DNA of 64,000 bases from Rhododendron vialii. Its lineage: Eukaryota > Streptophyta > Magnoliopsida > Ericales > Ericaceae. Below are positions 34,906 through 46,615 of this stretch, piece after piece. The notes beneath the pieces were generated by a model. That model saw nothing but the letters and a program-made list of their open reading frames with translations, searched no databases and was not told the origin of the DNA. The stretch covers positions 14,064,001 to 14,128,000 of the forward strand of contig NC_080569.1 in assembly GCF_030253575.1 (NCBI RefSeq), written 5' to 3'. Position numbers and translations under genes: made by a program. How positions within the stretch are numbered: position 1 is the first letter of the stretch; each line of letters begins with the position of its first letter.

Positions 34906-35440
34906 GTAGATATGGCAACATTCGCTGATGGTGGTAATACCACTTTGCCTGATGAGTTTTTAGAGGATCAACACTTTATTGACCTAGAATCCGCTGTAGA
35001 TATGGCAACATTCGCTGATGGTGGTAATACCACTTTGCCTGATGAGTTTTTAGAGGATCAACACTTTATTGACCTAGAATCCGCGAATAACCCGAACAAT
35101 GGAAATGTTTGGCAAAATAATAATATTGTCAACCTGTTAATTCTGTTTTTGACAGTCCAGTTAAACCATGTGAAGGTACGGTATCTGAGGAATTGGAAGA
35201 AGCCGAGACTTGTTACAATGCATATGCAAGGCGAAAGGGCCTTAGCATTCGAAAAACACAAATTCGACTGTCTAACAGGTACAAGTCATTGATCGAAGTA
35301 TACTTTTCTTGTAATAGAGAGGGATCCCATCGAACATCCTAGTTACGGAAAGAAAAATATACTAATTTTCGTAACTGCTCTCGGACCATGATTGGATGCA
35401 AAAAGATAATTGTATGGCGAATTGCTTTTAGATAGATGCA
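34906..35440 (+). pseudogene. decayed FAR1/FRS-like fragment with a 90-bp internal duplication
   Basis: A 90-bp block (34906-34995) is repeated in tandem at 34996-35085 with at most a single end difference, so a 30-residue acidic stretch (FADGGNTTLPDEFLEDQHF) appears twice in frame. Downstream, in another reading frame from about 35139, the translation reads EELEEAETCYNAYARRKGLS and then IRKTQIRLSNRYKSLIEVYF. This is typical of the N-terminal zinc-binding region of FAR1/FHY3-related proteins, which derive from Mutator-like transposases. A frame change near 35125-35138 and a stop near 35340 break the gene. The rest of a FAR1 protein is absent, so I regard it as a dead fragment, perhaps left by a MULE. 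Confidence 0.6.
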
Positions 35441-36971
35441 CGGTCTAGGTTTGCATTTAATTACTACTTTTGTGATCGATGTGGTTTCTTTTGATGCCCC
35501 ACATACTTAACTAATTGCTATGGTATACCTTTTGTTCTTTTTATCGGAGTCAACGACGACCACCAATACCAGTCAATTAGGCTTGGTTGTGCTTTACAAA
35601 GGTGGTTAATTTCCCTGGAAACGGTTCCAAAGGCTTGAGCAAACCTACGGCCATTTTACTTTTCAGGAATCCAGATAGAAAATTGATTTTTACGCTCCCT
35701 TCTTTTATATTTATACTCTCTTTTTTGTCTTTTAGCACCAAAAATATATACACTTTCAACACTAAAATTCAAAAAATGGAGTGTATAAATCAATTCACAT
35801 CTAGATAAGTAACGAGGGGAAAACCAAGAAAAAAAGAAGAAGTGAGATTGTAAAAGAAAAAAGAAAATTTTGATGAACATGTAGATGTATTTGATGTACA
35901 TGATGAAAGTGGCATTAATTGTTGTAGTTGTGGTAATAATTAAGCCTATAAATTTATAGGAGTATTAGAGAACAAATTAAGCTGTTTTTTTATTTTTTTC
36001 AAAAGTTGAGATAGTAGTATTCATCAAAAGATCTCCATGGGGGAAGGTTGGGAGTCCACAGATCGGACACTCCAATAGAAAGAGCGTATAAGCGCATAGA
36101 TGTGTCGCCCTATAGAATGAGAAGAAACCCCCCGGAGGAGGACAAAACCCCCTGAAAGAGGACATTATTAAAACAAATAATAACAAAATAAAAGAAGCAC
36201 CGCCGAGACATCTACCGCCACTCTTTCACAACCATCTTGAAAGACCCGTAACCACCACCTCTGCTGTACAAAATAAGAACACATCGTTGGGAGGTGATCG
36301 CCTTGCAAATGCGGTAAACGTCGTTAGATCACAGATCTGAGTAGATAGAGGCTGAGAACGGTGGTGGACAACATCTTATCCACAACTACTGAATCCGAAG
36401 CTCCGGAACATCATCGGAAAACGATCTAGGTGAAAAGTTCTCAATGGACGTCTGAACTTCAGTCACAGGATTGATAGAGAAGACGGTTCGACCGTGGGGG
36501 GAAGAGAACAGAAGGAGAGAGATCAGGAGGGGGAGATCGGAGGGGAAGGATCCCTCCCCTCCCGCCACTTGAGAAGGGGGGGAGGGGAAGGAGGGAAAGG
36601 ACTGTTGGCAGCTAGGGTTTGAAGATTTTCATAAGAGAAAAATATCCATCAGCTATGTAGACATCTTCAATAACCAGCATTAATTGAGCAGGAAGAGATT
36701 TGATTGGGAGTGATCAATTGGGACAATTGGGTGCTGCAATCCTCTTTTTAACAGCTCATGTGTAATAGTAAGTTTTACTCGAATTAATAAGATAATTATT
36801 AGTATCTTCAATGTATCTGCAAAGAACAGTAACAGCACGAGTACTCTCTCACATCATTTGCCACTCTAAAAACACATAATCAAGCTAGCTAGTATATTGC
36901 CATTCTAACAATATACCTAACATATATAGTATAATTACGAACTAGTACTTTTTGGCATGAAGGACTATATA
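35441..36971. other. intergenic region with a possible LINE remnant
   Basis: No gene is evident. On the - strand, 36620 to about 35987 is a C/T-rich, GC-richer block that ends in an A-rich tail (TTTTGAAAAAAATAAAAAAAC), like a truncated or non-autonomous LINE copy, but I found no target-site duplication or coding domain. The remaining sequence is AT-rich and unremarkable. Confidence 0.35.
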
Positions 36972-37295
36972 TTAATTAGCACGCTGACAGTTATGACTGC
37001 ATGATGTCCAAGGCTTTGGCACTTCTAAGAAACAACATGGCTGATTTTTCGGCAAAAATGAGGCCGAAGCAGCATCGGCAGTTTCAATGAGTTCTCCTGA
37101 ATTAGTTTCTTCTTCGTAGATTGTTTCTAGGGTAATGTGAATTTGGAGCCTAGAGAGAGGAAGGAAGCGTGGCGGCAAAACCGCCGAGAACGGAGTAGTC
37201 TTGGGGGAGGCCATGGGTGGTGGGGTGGTGGTGGTTTGGGGTTGCACAATAGGTGGTTGGGCTGGGACTGGGGAAATTATCAATACTGGAGCCAT
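36972..37295 (-). CDS. small Pro/Thr-rich hypothetical protein, 107 residues
   Basis: An ATG at 37295 opens a 107-codon frame. A TATA-like tract (TATATATATATA on the - strand, about 37376-37391) lies about 85 bp upstream, a sensible promoter distance. The N-terminal half is rich in Pro, Thr and Ser. A central acidic motif, TLETIYEEE, recalls LETIAEEE in the 74-residue protein at 28149-28373. The C-terminal part has several Cys and Trp residues (QPCCFLEVPKPW). There is no signal peptide or membrane segment. The frame could be coding or chance. I cannot assign a function. Confidence 0.35.
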   Translation of the reverse strand: MAPVLIISPVPAQPPIVQPQTTTTPPPMASPKTTPFSAVLPPRFLPLSRLQIHITLETIYEEETNSGELIETADAASASFLPKNQPCCFLEVPKPWTSCSHNCQRAN

Positions 37296-37523
37296 TTCCT
37301 GGACTTGGAACGAAAAGGTGGTTTTTGCTCAACAGAGTAGAGGACGTTGCCAATATGGAAATGCAAGGTGCTTGATATATATATATATAGAATTGAACCC
37401 TGCTATGGAAATAGACCATAGCCACCGACGAGCACACGGGGCCCGGAGTGGGGACATGAATGATTCGAGCCGTTCAAATTTTTTTAAAATCGAGTGGGCC
37501 CGTGAAAAAGAGTTATGCTATAT

Positions 37524-37825
37524 GTACCGACTGGGGGGAGGGAAATCGTACCAACAGCGGGCCGTCTCCGGCCACCGGACGGCCGATCCAAGCTGTCCAA
37601 AAATTCTAAAAAAAACACCAATGGGGCCCACGCGGGAATCAACGGCATCCAAGGTGTAAAGAGTTGCTCGGATCAAGCACCCTACACACCTTGGATGTTG
37701 TTGATTTCCGCGAAGGCCCCATCGTTTTTTTTTTAGAATTTTTGGACAGCTCGGATCGGCCATCCAGTGGCCGGAGACGGCCCGCCGGCGGCCATTGGTA
37801 CGATTTCCCTCCCCCCGGTTAGTAC
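37524..37825. mobile_element. foldback MITE with about 140-bp arms
   Basis: The left arm from GTACCGACTGGGGGGAGGGA through GGCCGTCTCCGGCCAC to the ACACC near 37650 is mirrored by the right arm from CACACCTTGGATG through GGCCGGAGACGGCC to CCCTCCCCCCGG. The whole 300-bp element is close to a perfect hairpin and very GC-rich compared with its surroundings. No coding capacity. Target duplication not clear. Confidence 0.8.
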
Positions 37826-37841
37826 TTATATCATTTTCGCG

Positions 37842-37972
37842 TGAAAAATCAGCTCAATCCGATATGTGTAAATGCTCAATCCAATCTTCTTCTTTTTAAC
37901 GAATCTGGAATCAAAATGGAAAAAATGAAGGTTGGATCGAGCATCTACACATCGGATTGAGTTGATTTTTCA
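37842..37972. repeat. second hairpin adjacent to the foldback MITE
   Basis: GAAAAATCAGCTCAATCCGA with the following bases to GCTCAATCCA pairs with the inverse sequence TGGATCGAGCATC to GATTTTTC. The arms are about 45 bp and the loop about 45 bp. It is probably part of a compound or related foldback element. A further short perfect hairpin (CTTCTTTACGG and CCGTAAAGAAG) lies at about 38310-38341. Confidence 0.65.
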
Positions 37973-38941
37973 AGGACCTACTCGGGATTTTTTTTTTAAA
38001 TTATTGAACGGATCATCCGTGCAGGATTCAGAGTGAGCCCCACGTGCCCTTCGGTGGCCTTAGAGTTTCTGTGTAAAATTACACATACAAGTTGTACATG
38101 GTTTTTGTCTTTTGTATGATGACTTAGAGAGAAACTTGTTCACGGTCCTGCAGTAAACAAGTTTTTTGCGGAAACGTTCAATTGCAGCCGTCTGTTTCGG
38201 CAATTAACGGCTGAGATTGCTTTTCAATATTGACCGGTAAGAATCAATATTGATTTTCAATCCGGACCGTCCAAAATTATTTTGGACGCGCGAGATTTGG
38301 CTCCGTAAACTCTTCTTTACGGTAAGCGCCGTAAAGAAGTTTTTCTCGTAACATTTGCTTGGTGATGACATATATATATAATATACTTTTCTTAATTACT
38401 ACTCCGTATTTAAGTGATGGCTCCAAAACAAATAAGTTATAGTAGTAAACTCGTTGGCAGTGATAAAGCCAGAAATATTTTATAAGGTGTTCAAAAGGTT
38501 CTTTCCATCCCATATTATATGTTCATTTGCATTAAAAAATTATATACTTTAATTCCTAGGGTGTTCGACTGAATACCCTTGCTTGTATGTGCCGCCGCCT
38601 CTAACGCGAGTTACGTCACCTTCACTAATTGCTTACTATGAATCAACTTGTGATGCTTGTAGTGTTAGTTTGAGTCACTTTTTCCAATAAGGTCACAGTC
38701 CTTTCCACAAGAGGGTGGCTTGGGACCCCCTTGGTCCACTACTCCTTTGTCTTGCACCAACTTTCCGGGTCCGGTTGTAGAAATAAGATAGATAAACCCA
38801 AAGTTCCGCTTTATCTACTTCTGTCCGAAAGTCTTTCCGTTTTGGCTCGATCAGCTCATAACGCTTTTTGCTTTAATTCGTCGCCCTCAACAGCACGGCA
38901 AAGTGACTACTTGTGGAAAAAAATTTCCTGACATCGAGAGA

Positions 38942-39145
38942 CCGATGGCATTGTTTGTAGGACTGAGCTCTCAATTAAGAGCTGGCAGCCGTACCTAGTT
39001 GCAAGCGTGCCGATAGCATTGTTTGTAGTACTAAGCTCTCAATTAAGAGCTGGCAACCGTACCTAGTTGCAGGCGTGCTGATGGCATTGTTTGTAGGACT
39101 GAGCTCTCAATTAAGAGCTGGCAGCTGTACCTAGTTGAAGGCGTG
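38942..39145. repeat. tandem repeat, 3 x 68 bp
   Basis: Three consecutive 68-bp units, each containing GCATTGTTTGTAG, CTCTCAATTAAGAGCTGGCA and GTACCTAGTTG, begin at about 38942, 39010 and 39078. Each unit includes the short palindrome GAGCTCTCAATTAAGAGCT. No coding function is apparent. Confidence 0.9.
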
Positions 39146-42100
39146 AAAGTTCGGGCGGTGTTAGCATTGGTGGTTATGGTAGTGGGATGACAAAAATAGA
39201 TAAACCTCACTAAAGAATCGTTCCTAGTTAAGATCGGACTGGAAAAAGTTAGTAGATAGATAATCAAAACACTGTTGTTTATCTGTCAAACAGAATAAAG
39301 GCACACCGAGGCTCATCTTTGTAAAGTGGGGTTGGTAAGATACATTTAAGTAGAAAATTTACACTCTTTCAACTGTTAAGGCAAAAAGGGCACACTGCAC
39401 AACAGAAAATTATTCCACTATTGGGTACCGCAACTACCACTTATGGAGCAACCACGTGGAGGTGCTCCAAGAGCATTAAATAATCATATGGCAGTACCGC
39501 TTGTGTTTCAATGATGCCAAGAAAGAACATAATATCATATCAGCCTCCTTTCTTCTCCAATTGCCATAAATTATCAAATAGAACTGGAAAAAACTCGTCC
39601 AAGGGACTCTGACCTAAAGAAAAAGAAAACAGGCCCTCCTCTTCCTTGTCCGGGGCAGGAATTTCTATCCCGCGGTAAAGACACTGTTTTAGTTAACTAT
39701 AAATCTCAACTTCGGGAACTATACCAAAATCACTGACCTTCAAGCGCCGAAGCGTTTGGCTCCATCTCACCTAATACTAACAGTTTAAGCCGTTTCATCA
39801 GTTGTAAACATGTTCTGTATCTACTGTTTCAAACTTCAGAATAATGCATATGATAAAAATCATCTATACTTCATTCACAGAGCAACCATGTTTCAATGAA
39901 ACTATACCATTTCAGGGCCTCATAACTCAGCCAGTTTAAGCTTAACAGCTCCACTATTTACTTAACAGCTCCCCTATTTACTTAGCATATTTCTTTTCCC
40001 GATTGGAAAACAACAACCAAATTACAGTGAGGGGGAAAGAAAAGAACAGACAATTACTGAAATGTATCGTCAATAAATCATCATCAACCTCAAATCTAAT
40101 CTTTGTCCAGAGGCAGGGCACGGAATAATTTTTCCTCCTAGGGTTGGATGTTCTACTGTACTAAAGTTAAACCGGAATTACGTTCAAGATAAGGCTCTAA
40201 ACACCAAGCAATCACATTGCAAACGTGTCCAGTTTCTGCACAAGATCATGCGGACTATGCATATGCAAGTACACAGACTATACTTATATATACGGCAATA
40301 TGAACTTTTGCATGCATTGGGTATCATCTCATGGAGATCATCCCTTAATAGGAATCTTATGTTAACATACTAGGTATCTGTATTTGTCACTCCCGTATAC
40401 AAACAGGATCTTACTTTTCTCCATCTCTTATCCAGCAATGACCTGTACAAGTCGGTCTCTAAAGGGAACATGTGAGGATATAAAGTAGAAAGAACCAAGA
40501 CTTTACTTCAGATGGACCACAATGACCAAGAAGCTTTTTCCATCTTTGGGTCCATTGACAAAAACAACATATCAGTATATAGAGACAGAGGGGGGAGAGA
40601 GAGAGGACACTGAATGACACTGTTGCATAAGCCACATTTGTCCAGTAGTCAAAAGTTTTGTTAAGAACTATGTGAAACTAATCTGCATGTGATTGTAGGA
40701 CCATCGACAATTGCTGAATGATCGATTATCGTTTTCTTTGGTTACCCATCGAGGGTATACCGTAATATTAGTAGTTGATGTCTGCTCAATTTTCCAATTG
40801 TTTCACATACATTTGAACTCCGTAGGAGTGTCAGTATTCTCCAATCAAACTGAAGCTCCATTTATGCTATGCAACTTCTCAAATCGAAAGAATCAGAGTA
40901 AGCATGCATTAGCAAAAATCTCACAAAATCAAACACGTACACACATAAGGCACATATTAGCTAACAACTCAAGAGTCCATGATTACCAGAAATAGTAGCA
41001 GTTTTCTCTTCCAATATCAAAATTAATACTACTATGTCTTGAGGCAAACAGCCAAATGCAATATGCTGACTCGTTCGAGTTAAACAACAAAACATAGATC
41101 TTCAAACGCATCTCTCTCTCTCTCTCTCTCGATCTCTCTCTCGATGGTCCAATTGCTGATTCAAGCTACTAATCACGCAAGGAAGAGGTAAAATAACAGC
41201 AGCCTCTATGCACAGATTACGCCAACGATTTAGAATGTTTCTAATGTTACCCTAATTTTTTTGATCGGCGTTTCTAATGTTACCCTAAGCAATGCACTAG
41301 ACGTATGGGGCCCACTAATAAACCGATTTCCTTCGTTTAAGACTAACAAATAAGTTATCAAAAGATGATAGTCATGCCAGAATTTTTCTCACCAAAGCAA
41401 TTATCATGCAAGACTTATTCAGAACCAAAGGGAAAAAACGATAACCCAGATTGAAATAAGTAAACAAAACCTAGAGCAACAAATAATTATTTATTGACAC
41501 ACTTTATCCTTGTTACCTAAATCAGTCAACTCAGCCTTATATAGGAAGGCACCAGGAAACTTCTCACCTTTAAAATCAAGAATAACTCATGACATCAATG
41601 ACAATATTTGGGGTTCACTAAATTTGATTGAGAATATGTGGGGTTCACTAAATTTGGTAATTGGCAAAAGGTTGCTAGTTTTGGTTATCTAAAGTCCAAA
41701 ATTTGATTATTTCTAAGGAGATTGCTAAGTTTAATTATATCATTGTTAGCCATATTTTGCACAGATATTGTTAACTTAAGAAACGTATTACTTTTGATTG
41801 TCATTGTGGATAGCCTTAGGGCTGTGAGTGGTGGTTAAGGTCAGAATACACTAAAGAGCAATACTATTAATTGTTGAGGTAAGCTCCAAAAACTGAACTG
41901 AAAACAAAATCATCCAAAAACCACGTCAACCCACCATCAATAAAATTAACGATTACAATGGAACAATAAAACACTTCTTCAATACACTATATGGTAATCC
42001 GTAACAATTTAAGAACTTCACTCCTTCAAAGACCTTTTCCTTGAACACACTGAAACTGGCGAAATTAGTAGCCCTAATTGAGTAATGTCCTAGCTATTGG

Positions 42101-43375
42101 AAAGACAGATCACAAAGCAACCTTCCAACAAGGCCAGGGCAATGCGCCTTTCTTGGTTGCACCAACCAATGATTACCGTCTTACTGAATTGGGTTAGGGC
42201 CAGGTATGATTAGATTACAGTTGTGCTAGATTTATCGAGCTGAAAAACAGGACATCCATATTACTTTCTAACCAAGCTTGAAAATACCAACCCGAGAATC
42301 AAGTCATTCAACCTCAGCTCAACCCGCTAACCTACTTAATGTTGTGCTTTTATGGGAATCACACACAATATATACAAAGAAAAAACTCCGTATCTGTATT
42401 AATCAACTCAAACACAAATACATGAAAAAACCCTCAACACTCTGGTTCACTCACTCACTCTGTTTGCTACGTTCCACACCTCTCTCACTATCCTATACGC
42501 AGATGTATACAAAGGCCAAGGAAACAAATCAGTAAAGACAACGTGTGAGGTGGGTGAGAAGTGGTTGCCGTCACCTAAGAAAATAATCCTCTACATCTAA
42601 CTCAAACCCACTTGGAAGGAACTTGACTGGCCAAGTCAACACTTAATCTAAGAAATTTACTAACTCAATATCTGAACATAAAATAGCGGTAGAACGATCC
42701 CAAGAAAAAGAGTCATTTAGTTGTTTTCAAATTTTACGGAATCCCAGCTATTTACGCAGGTTTTATGATCTTCTCTACCGGCTGTAGGAGGATCTGTCAA
42801 TGAAAACGCAAATATTCGCAAATAGTAGTACTTCTCCTTGATAGGAACTTAACCTGCTTAGGCAAAGGCAACCCGTGTACGAAATGGATTTCTTGCACTT
42901 TCTTAACCAAATAGACATGCTCTCATGGAGTAATCTTAACCAAGCTTACCGCAACTCATTTTCAGAAGCTGGTGAAGCACGGAACAAATCAACTATCCAA
43001 ACTAATGCAACCATCGGAACTCGAGGTTATTAATTGACACATGGCATCTAACCAGCCGCCCCCGGGAAGTTTGTAAAAAGTGAAAAATGGAAGCTTTCGA
43101 TAACAACAAAGGAAAATCTTTGAGGGATATAAACTTTTCTACTCATGCATTGACACATTGCACCATTAGGTCCCACCCATCAGTGCAATATCACATATAG
43201 TCCCACAACTGAAATTCTATCCTTGAAGTGACTAGTTAACATCAAGGCCCGCACAATTAATACCAAAAGTAAGAGGCGGCACTAAAAGCTAAAACTGATT
43301 TAACTTGTGTGATTGGGACCAGTGACTAAACTTTAAGCCTTACCATGCCCTCACAAATCTTATCTAGTGGTTCCT
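39146..43375. other. 4.2-kb intergenic stretch without a supportable gene
   Basis: I see AT-rich, mostly unique sequence with small CT tracts (41109-41143) and no open frame with coding character. Introns of an undetected gene are possible, but I could not join any exons. A duplicated GGGTTCACTAAATTTG occurs at about 41610 and 41640. Confidence 0.4.
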
Positions 43376-43383
43376 TATAAATT
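43376..43383 (+). promoter_or_regulatory. TATA box of the small gene at 43505
   Basis: TATAAATT lies 122 bp before the ATG at 43505, in an otherwise ordinary promoter. This spacing allows a 5' UTR of about 90 bp and supports the gene call. Confidence 0.5.
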
Positions 43384-43504
43384 CCATCCAAAGGGTGTGT
43401 GTCCTTGCTCATCCGCAACCTCACCTTCCTGTACAAAACACCCTCTCGACTTCCTCATCTCTTAGTGTCTTAGCTCCTAGTGTCATACACTTTACACCAA
43501 TAAA

Positions 43505-43771
43505 ATGGCAAATGCTCGCATTGCAAGGTTTGTCACTGAGGTAGCACCACCACAACTTGTGTGTGTCATGAGGCAAAGAGCATCAAAGGTTTTGGATACA
43601 ATTAATGAAGAAGAGAGAGATATCAGCTCCAATGATTCTCTTTCTTCAACTCCAAAGAGTTCATCATCATCTTCTTGTTCTACCCCTACTTCTGCTTCAT
43701 CTTCAAACGAAAACATATCTAAGGGCTTTGTCAAAGAGGTACAAAGCTATCTTGCAATATTTGGCCACTAA
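43505..43771 (+). CDS. small conserved plant protein of unknown function, 88 residues
   Basis: A single exon encodes 88 residues. The N-terminus MANARIARFVTEVAPPQLV is one I associate with a family of short, intronless plant proteins of unknown function. Next come VMRQRASKVLDTINEEERD, a low-complexity Ser-rich middle (about residues 40-70) and a short C-terminal motif, KGFVKEVQSYLAIFGH. There is no signal peptide or membrane segment. A potential donor (GAG|GTACAA at 43739) exists, but the frame ends naturally 33 bases later. A TATA box lies upstream at a suitable distance. Function is unknown; conservation of the N-terminus is recalled, not tested. Confidence 0.6.
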   Translation: MANARIARFVTEVAPPQLVCVMRQRASKVLDTINEEERDISSNDSLSSTPKSSSSSSCSTPTSASSSNENISKGFVKEVQSYLAIFGH

Positions 43772-44126
43772 AGAGGTACAAAGCCCCTATCTCCAATGGG
43801 GTTTTCAGCAACACAGTTAAGTTGCAGTCTCTTCTGACTCAATTGCTTGGTTTTTACTCCCAAGTTACAGTGTGAGAAGATCTTGTATCAAAAGCCTTGG
43901 CGTGATATGACTGGACGGAATAAACCTACTATTTGTACAAGCAATAATATTATGGCCTGAGAGACTGGCTGTAACTTTCTTGTGTATACCTAGACGGTTT
44001 TCTGAAGAGTATTCGATCTGAGTAAATGATTTGATGTTTAAAATGTTCTTGCCTTGCTTCATTGCTGAATTAAAAGTATCAGATTGTCTCAGCTACAAAA
44101 TAAGAGACCCTATCTACTTCCAAACA

Positions 44127-44247
44127 GCAAAATAAAAGGCATAGGCATAGGCATGGATTTGCTGAAATATGTTTTCATAGATGCCATTACAGCAAAATAA
44201 AAGGCATAGGCATGGATTTGCTGAAATATGTTTTCATAGATGCCATC
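44127..44247. repeat. tandem duplication of a roughly 60-65 bp unit
   Basis: GCAAAATAAAAGGCATAGGC... to ...TTTTCATAGATGCCAT occurs at 44127 and again at 44192. The second copy lacks one GCATAG hexamer. It lies downstream of the 88-residue gene and is otherwise featureless. Confidence 0.8.
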
Positions 44248-44369
44248 AAATCAAAATTGTTTTGATAAGGAAATCAAAATTGTTACCCTATTGCTAGTGC
44301 AGCTAAGAAGAGTAAGCCACAACTTCCATCTTATTTTCTAGTGGTCAAAGCCTGCTATGACTATAGCAA

Positions 44370-45244
44370 CACCTTTTCTTATCTTTTCTTTTCCATTGGT
44401 CAGAAAATACAACAGTGCAACCTAGACTGGGGGCAGCAGTATCATGATGAATACTAAAAATAAAAAAAATAAAAAAAGAATCATGCATTGAGAAATGTAG
44501 GACATGATTTGAACTCTAAGCAAGTAAGCAACCATCCTGGGAGTCAATACACTCAGGGATTATTTGGGAGGACGCCTGCAAGGCGTTGGTGTTCATTTAA
44601 CAAATTTGCAGTCTAAAAGTGCAAATTTGCAGTCTAAATTCTCATTAGTGTTAGTGTTCATTTAATAATTTGCAGTCTAAATTTGTATGTAGCTTGCAAA
44701 TTTGCACTTTTAGACTGCAAAGTTTACAAAAGTTCCTTTATTTGAAGTCTAAAAGTGCAAATTTGCAGTCTAAATTTTCTCTAGCTTTAGTGTTCATTTA
44801 ACAAATTTGCAGTCTTACACACACACCCCCACCCGGCAGCCAGTCAACCTCCACACCCCCAGCTGTGTTACATCTATGATCTTTGGTCATATTTGACACC
44901 ATCGTTAAGACTGGGATTAATTTCTTGTCGCATAAAGCTTGCAGGCTTGTTTCGCCTGTATATTACCCTTCAAGTTTGATGTGTTCCGCCTCCTTGAAAA
45001 TGGACGCAGCCCACTGGAAATTCGGAGGACTCATGTTCGTAAAAGAGGATGATCACCTTTTCTTATCTTTTCTTTTCCATTGGTCAGAAAATACTAGACT
45101 GGGGGCAGTAGTATCATGATGAGTACTAAAAATTAAAAAAATTAAAAAAGAATCATGCATTGAGAAATGTATTACATGATTTGAACTCTAAGCAACCATC
45201 CTGGGAGTCGTACACTCAGCGATTATTTCGGAGGACGCCTGCAA
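44370..45244. repeat. direct repeat of about 200 bp flanking a motif-rich insertion
   Basis: Copy A (44370-44581) and copy B (45054-45244) both run from CACCTTTTCTTATC to GGAGGACGCCTGCAA with about 90% identity and small deletions in B. Between them, 44588-44820 contains at least five copies of AAATTTGCAGTCTAAA plus one inverted copy (TTTAGACTGCAAA), with GTGTTCATTTAACAAATTTG at both ends. The layout suggests a local duplication and, inside it, a decayed MITE with subterminal repeats. Confidence 0.7.
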
Positions 45245-45929
45245 CCCTCGCTACACAAAACAAATCACAGACTAGAGATCAACATTCTAATTTAAAATAC
45301 TCAACTTGACAGGCATTAAGTCAATTACCAATGTTCCCTCTGCAAAATTTGAAAAAAATTAGCCCTCTTCTTGTGGCCTTGATACTCATTTGTACCTAAG
45401 CATAAGTTGTTTGCAGCATGTACGAAAAAACTATCTAAAAGGATACTAGTCATTTTCAACATAATTGGTACCACTTTTAAGTTTTCGAGAACAGATTGAT
45501 TTCCTTTTCTATATTCGTAAAGTTTGGTGCTGTAATATCATGAAGAACCCCAAGGGTGAGCTAACTCCAAAAACCCCTTCTGCGATCAGATTGCTGGCTG
45601 CAACTAACCTGCATGAAGCTGGAATCTCTAGTAGTCATCAGAATGCCCTACGACGGTGAATTTGTTCCCAGGCCTGACATGAGAAATTGAAAATATGAAT
45701 AGCGCTTTCCCCAACCATTAGGAACATTACGTTTTGAACCAACACCTGTATGCCATTATTGAAGAATTCTAGTCAATCGAAGAGTCTATTTAAGTTTTCA
45801 AGAGTCTTCCTAGTTTTTAGGAGTCAATTGTCTTTATTTTTCATTAAGTTCTAATCTAGGAAAACTAAGTTTATTTTTCCTATGTTGGAGGGATGTTCCA
45901 ACAAGTCCTATATATACACACACACACAC

Positions 45930-46277
45930 CACGGATCCAGTGAGGGATCCCTTACCAGTCTACCGTGCGGAGCTCCCCTTTCCCGATCGAATTGCGATGA
46001 TCCGAGCCGCTCAATATGTTCAGAACGTGATTTTAAGGGTACCCGCGAGAAATTAGCAAAAAAAATGATCGGGAAGGGCTTGATCCGAGCAGTTTTTACT
46101 GAACCGTTCAATAAAAAACTGCTCGGATCAAGCCTTTCCCGATCATTTTTTTTGCTGATTTCTCACGGGTACCCTTAAAATCACGTTCTGATCACTTTGA
46201 GCGGCTCGGATCGTCCCAATTCGATCGGAAAATGGGAGTCCCGCACGGTAAGCCCGTGCGGGATCCCTTAAGGGAAC

Positions 46278-46285
<8 letters not shown>
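45930..46285. mobile_element. foldback MITE with about 165-bp arms, in a TA tract
   Basis: The left arm from GTGAGGGATCCCTTACC through CCCGATCGAATTG, GATTTTAAGGGTACCCG and AAAAAAAATGATCGGGAAGG meets its inverse near 46100-46120 (a central palindrome around CTGCTCGG). Flanking sequences are TA-rich on both sides (CTATATATAC and ACTATATATA). It encodes nothing. Confidence 0.8.
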
Positions 46286-46286
<1 letters not shown>

Positions 46287-46321
<35 letters not shown>

Positions 46322-46537
46322 GTTCCGGTGAGGGATCCCTCATTTTATTAAAATGCGGGACTCCCCTTCCCGATTGAATTTCGATGACGCCCTTCCCGGT
46401 CATTTTTTTTGCTGATTTCTCACGGGGACCCTTAAAATTACGTTCTGCACACATTGAACGGTTCGGATTTTCAAAATTTGATCGGGAAATGAAAGTCCCT
46501 CATTTTAACAAAATGAGGGATCCCTCACTTGAAAATT

Positions 46538-46612
<75 letters not shown>

Positions 46613-46615
46613 TTT
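46287..46615. mobile_element. second, partly deleted copy of the foldback family between two (TA)n tracts
   Basis: A (TA)n tract (about 46284-46316) precedes a 220-bp relative of the neighbouring foldback element (GTGAGGGATCCCTCATTTTA ... AAAATGAGGGATCCCTCAC). It shares the CTGATTTCTCACGGG and CCCTTAAAAT segments but has lost most of one inner arm. A longer (TA)n tract follows (about 46541-46610). Both elements lie in what appears to be one original TA-rich site. Confidence 0.7.

Noticed and set aside
38697..38935. Possible organellar DNA insertion
   Set aside because: The stretch is somewhat unlike its surroundings, but I could not match it to any plastid or mitochondrial gene.
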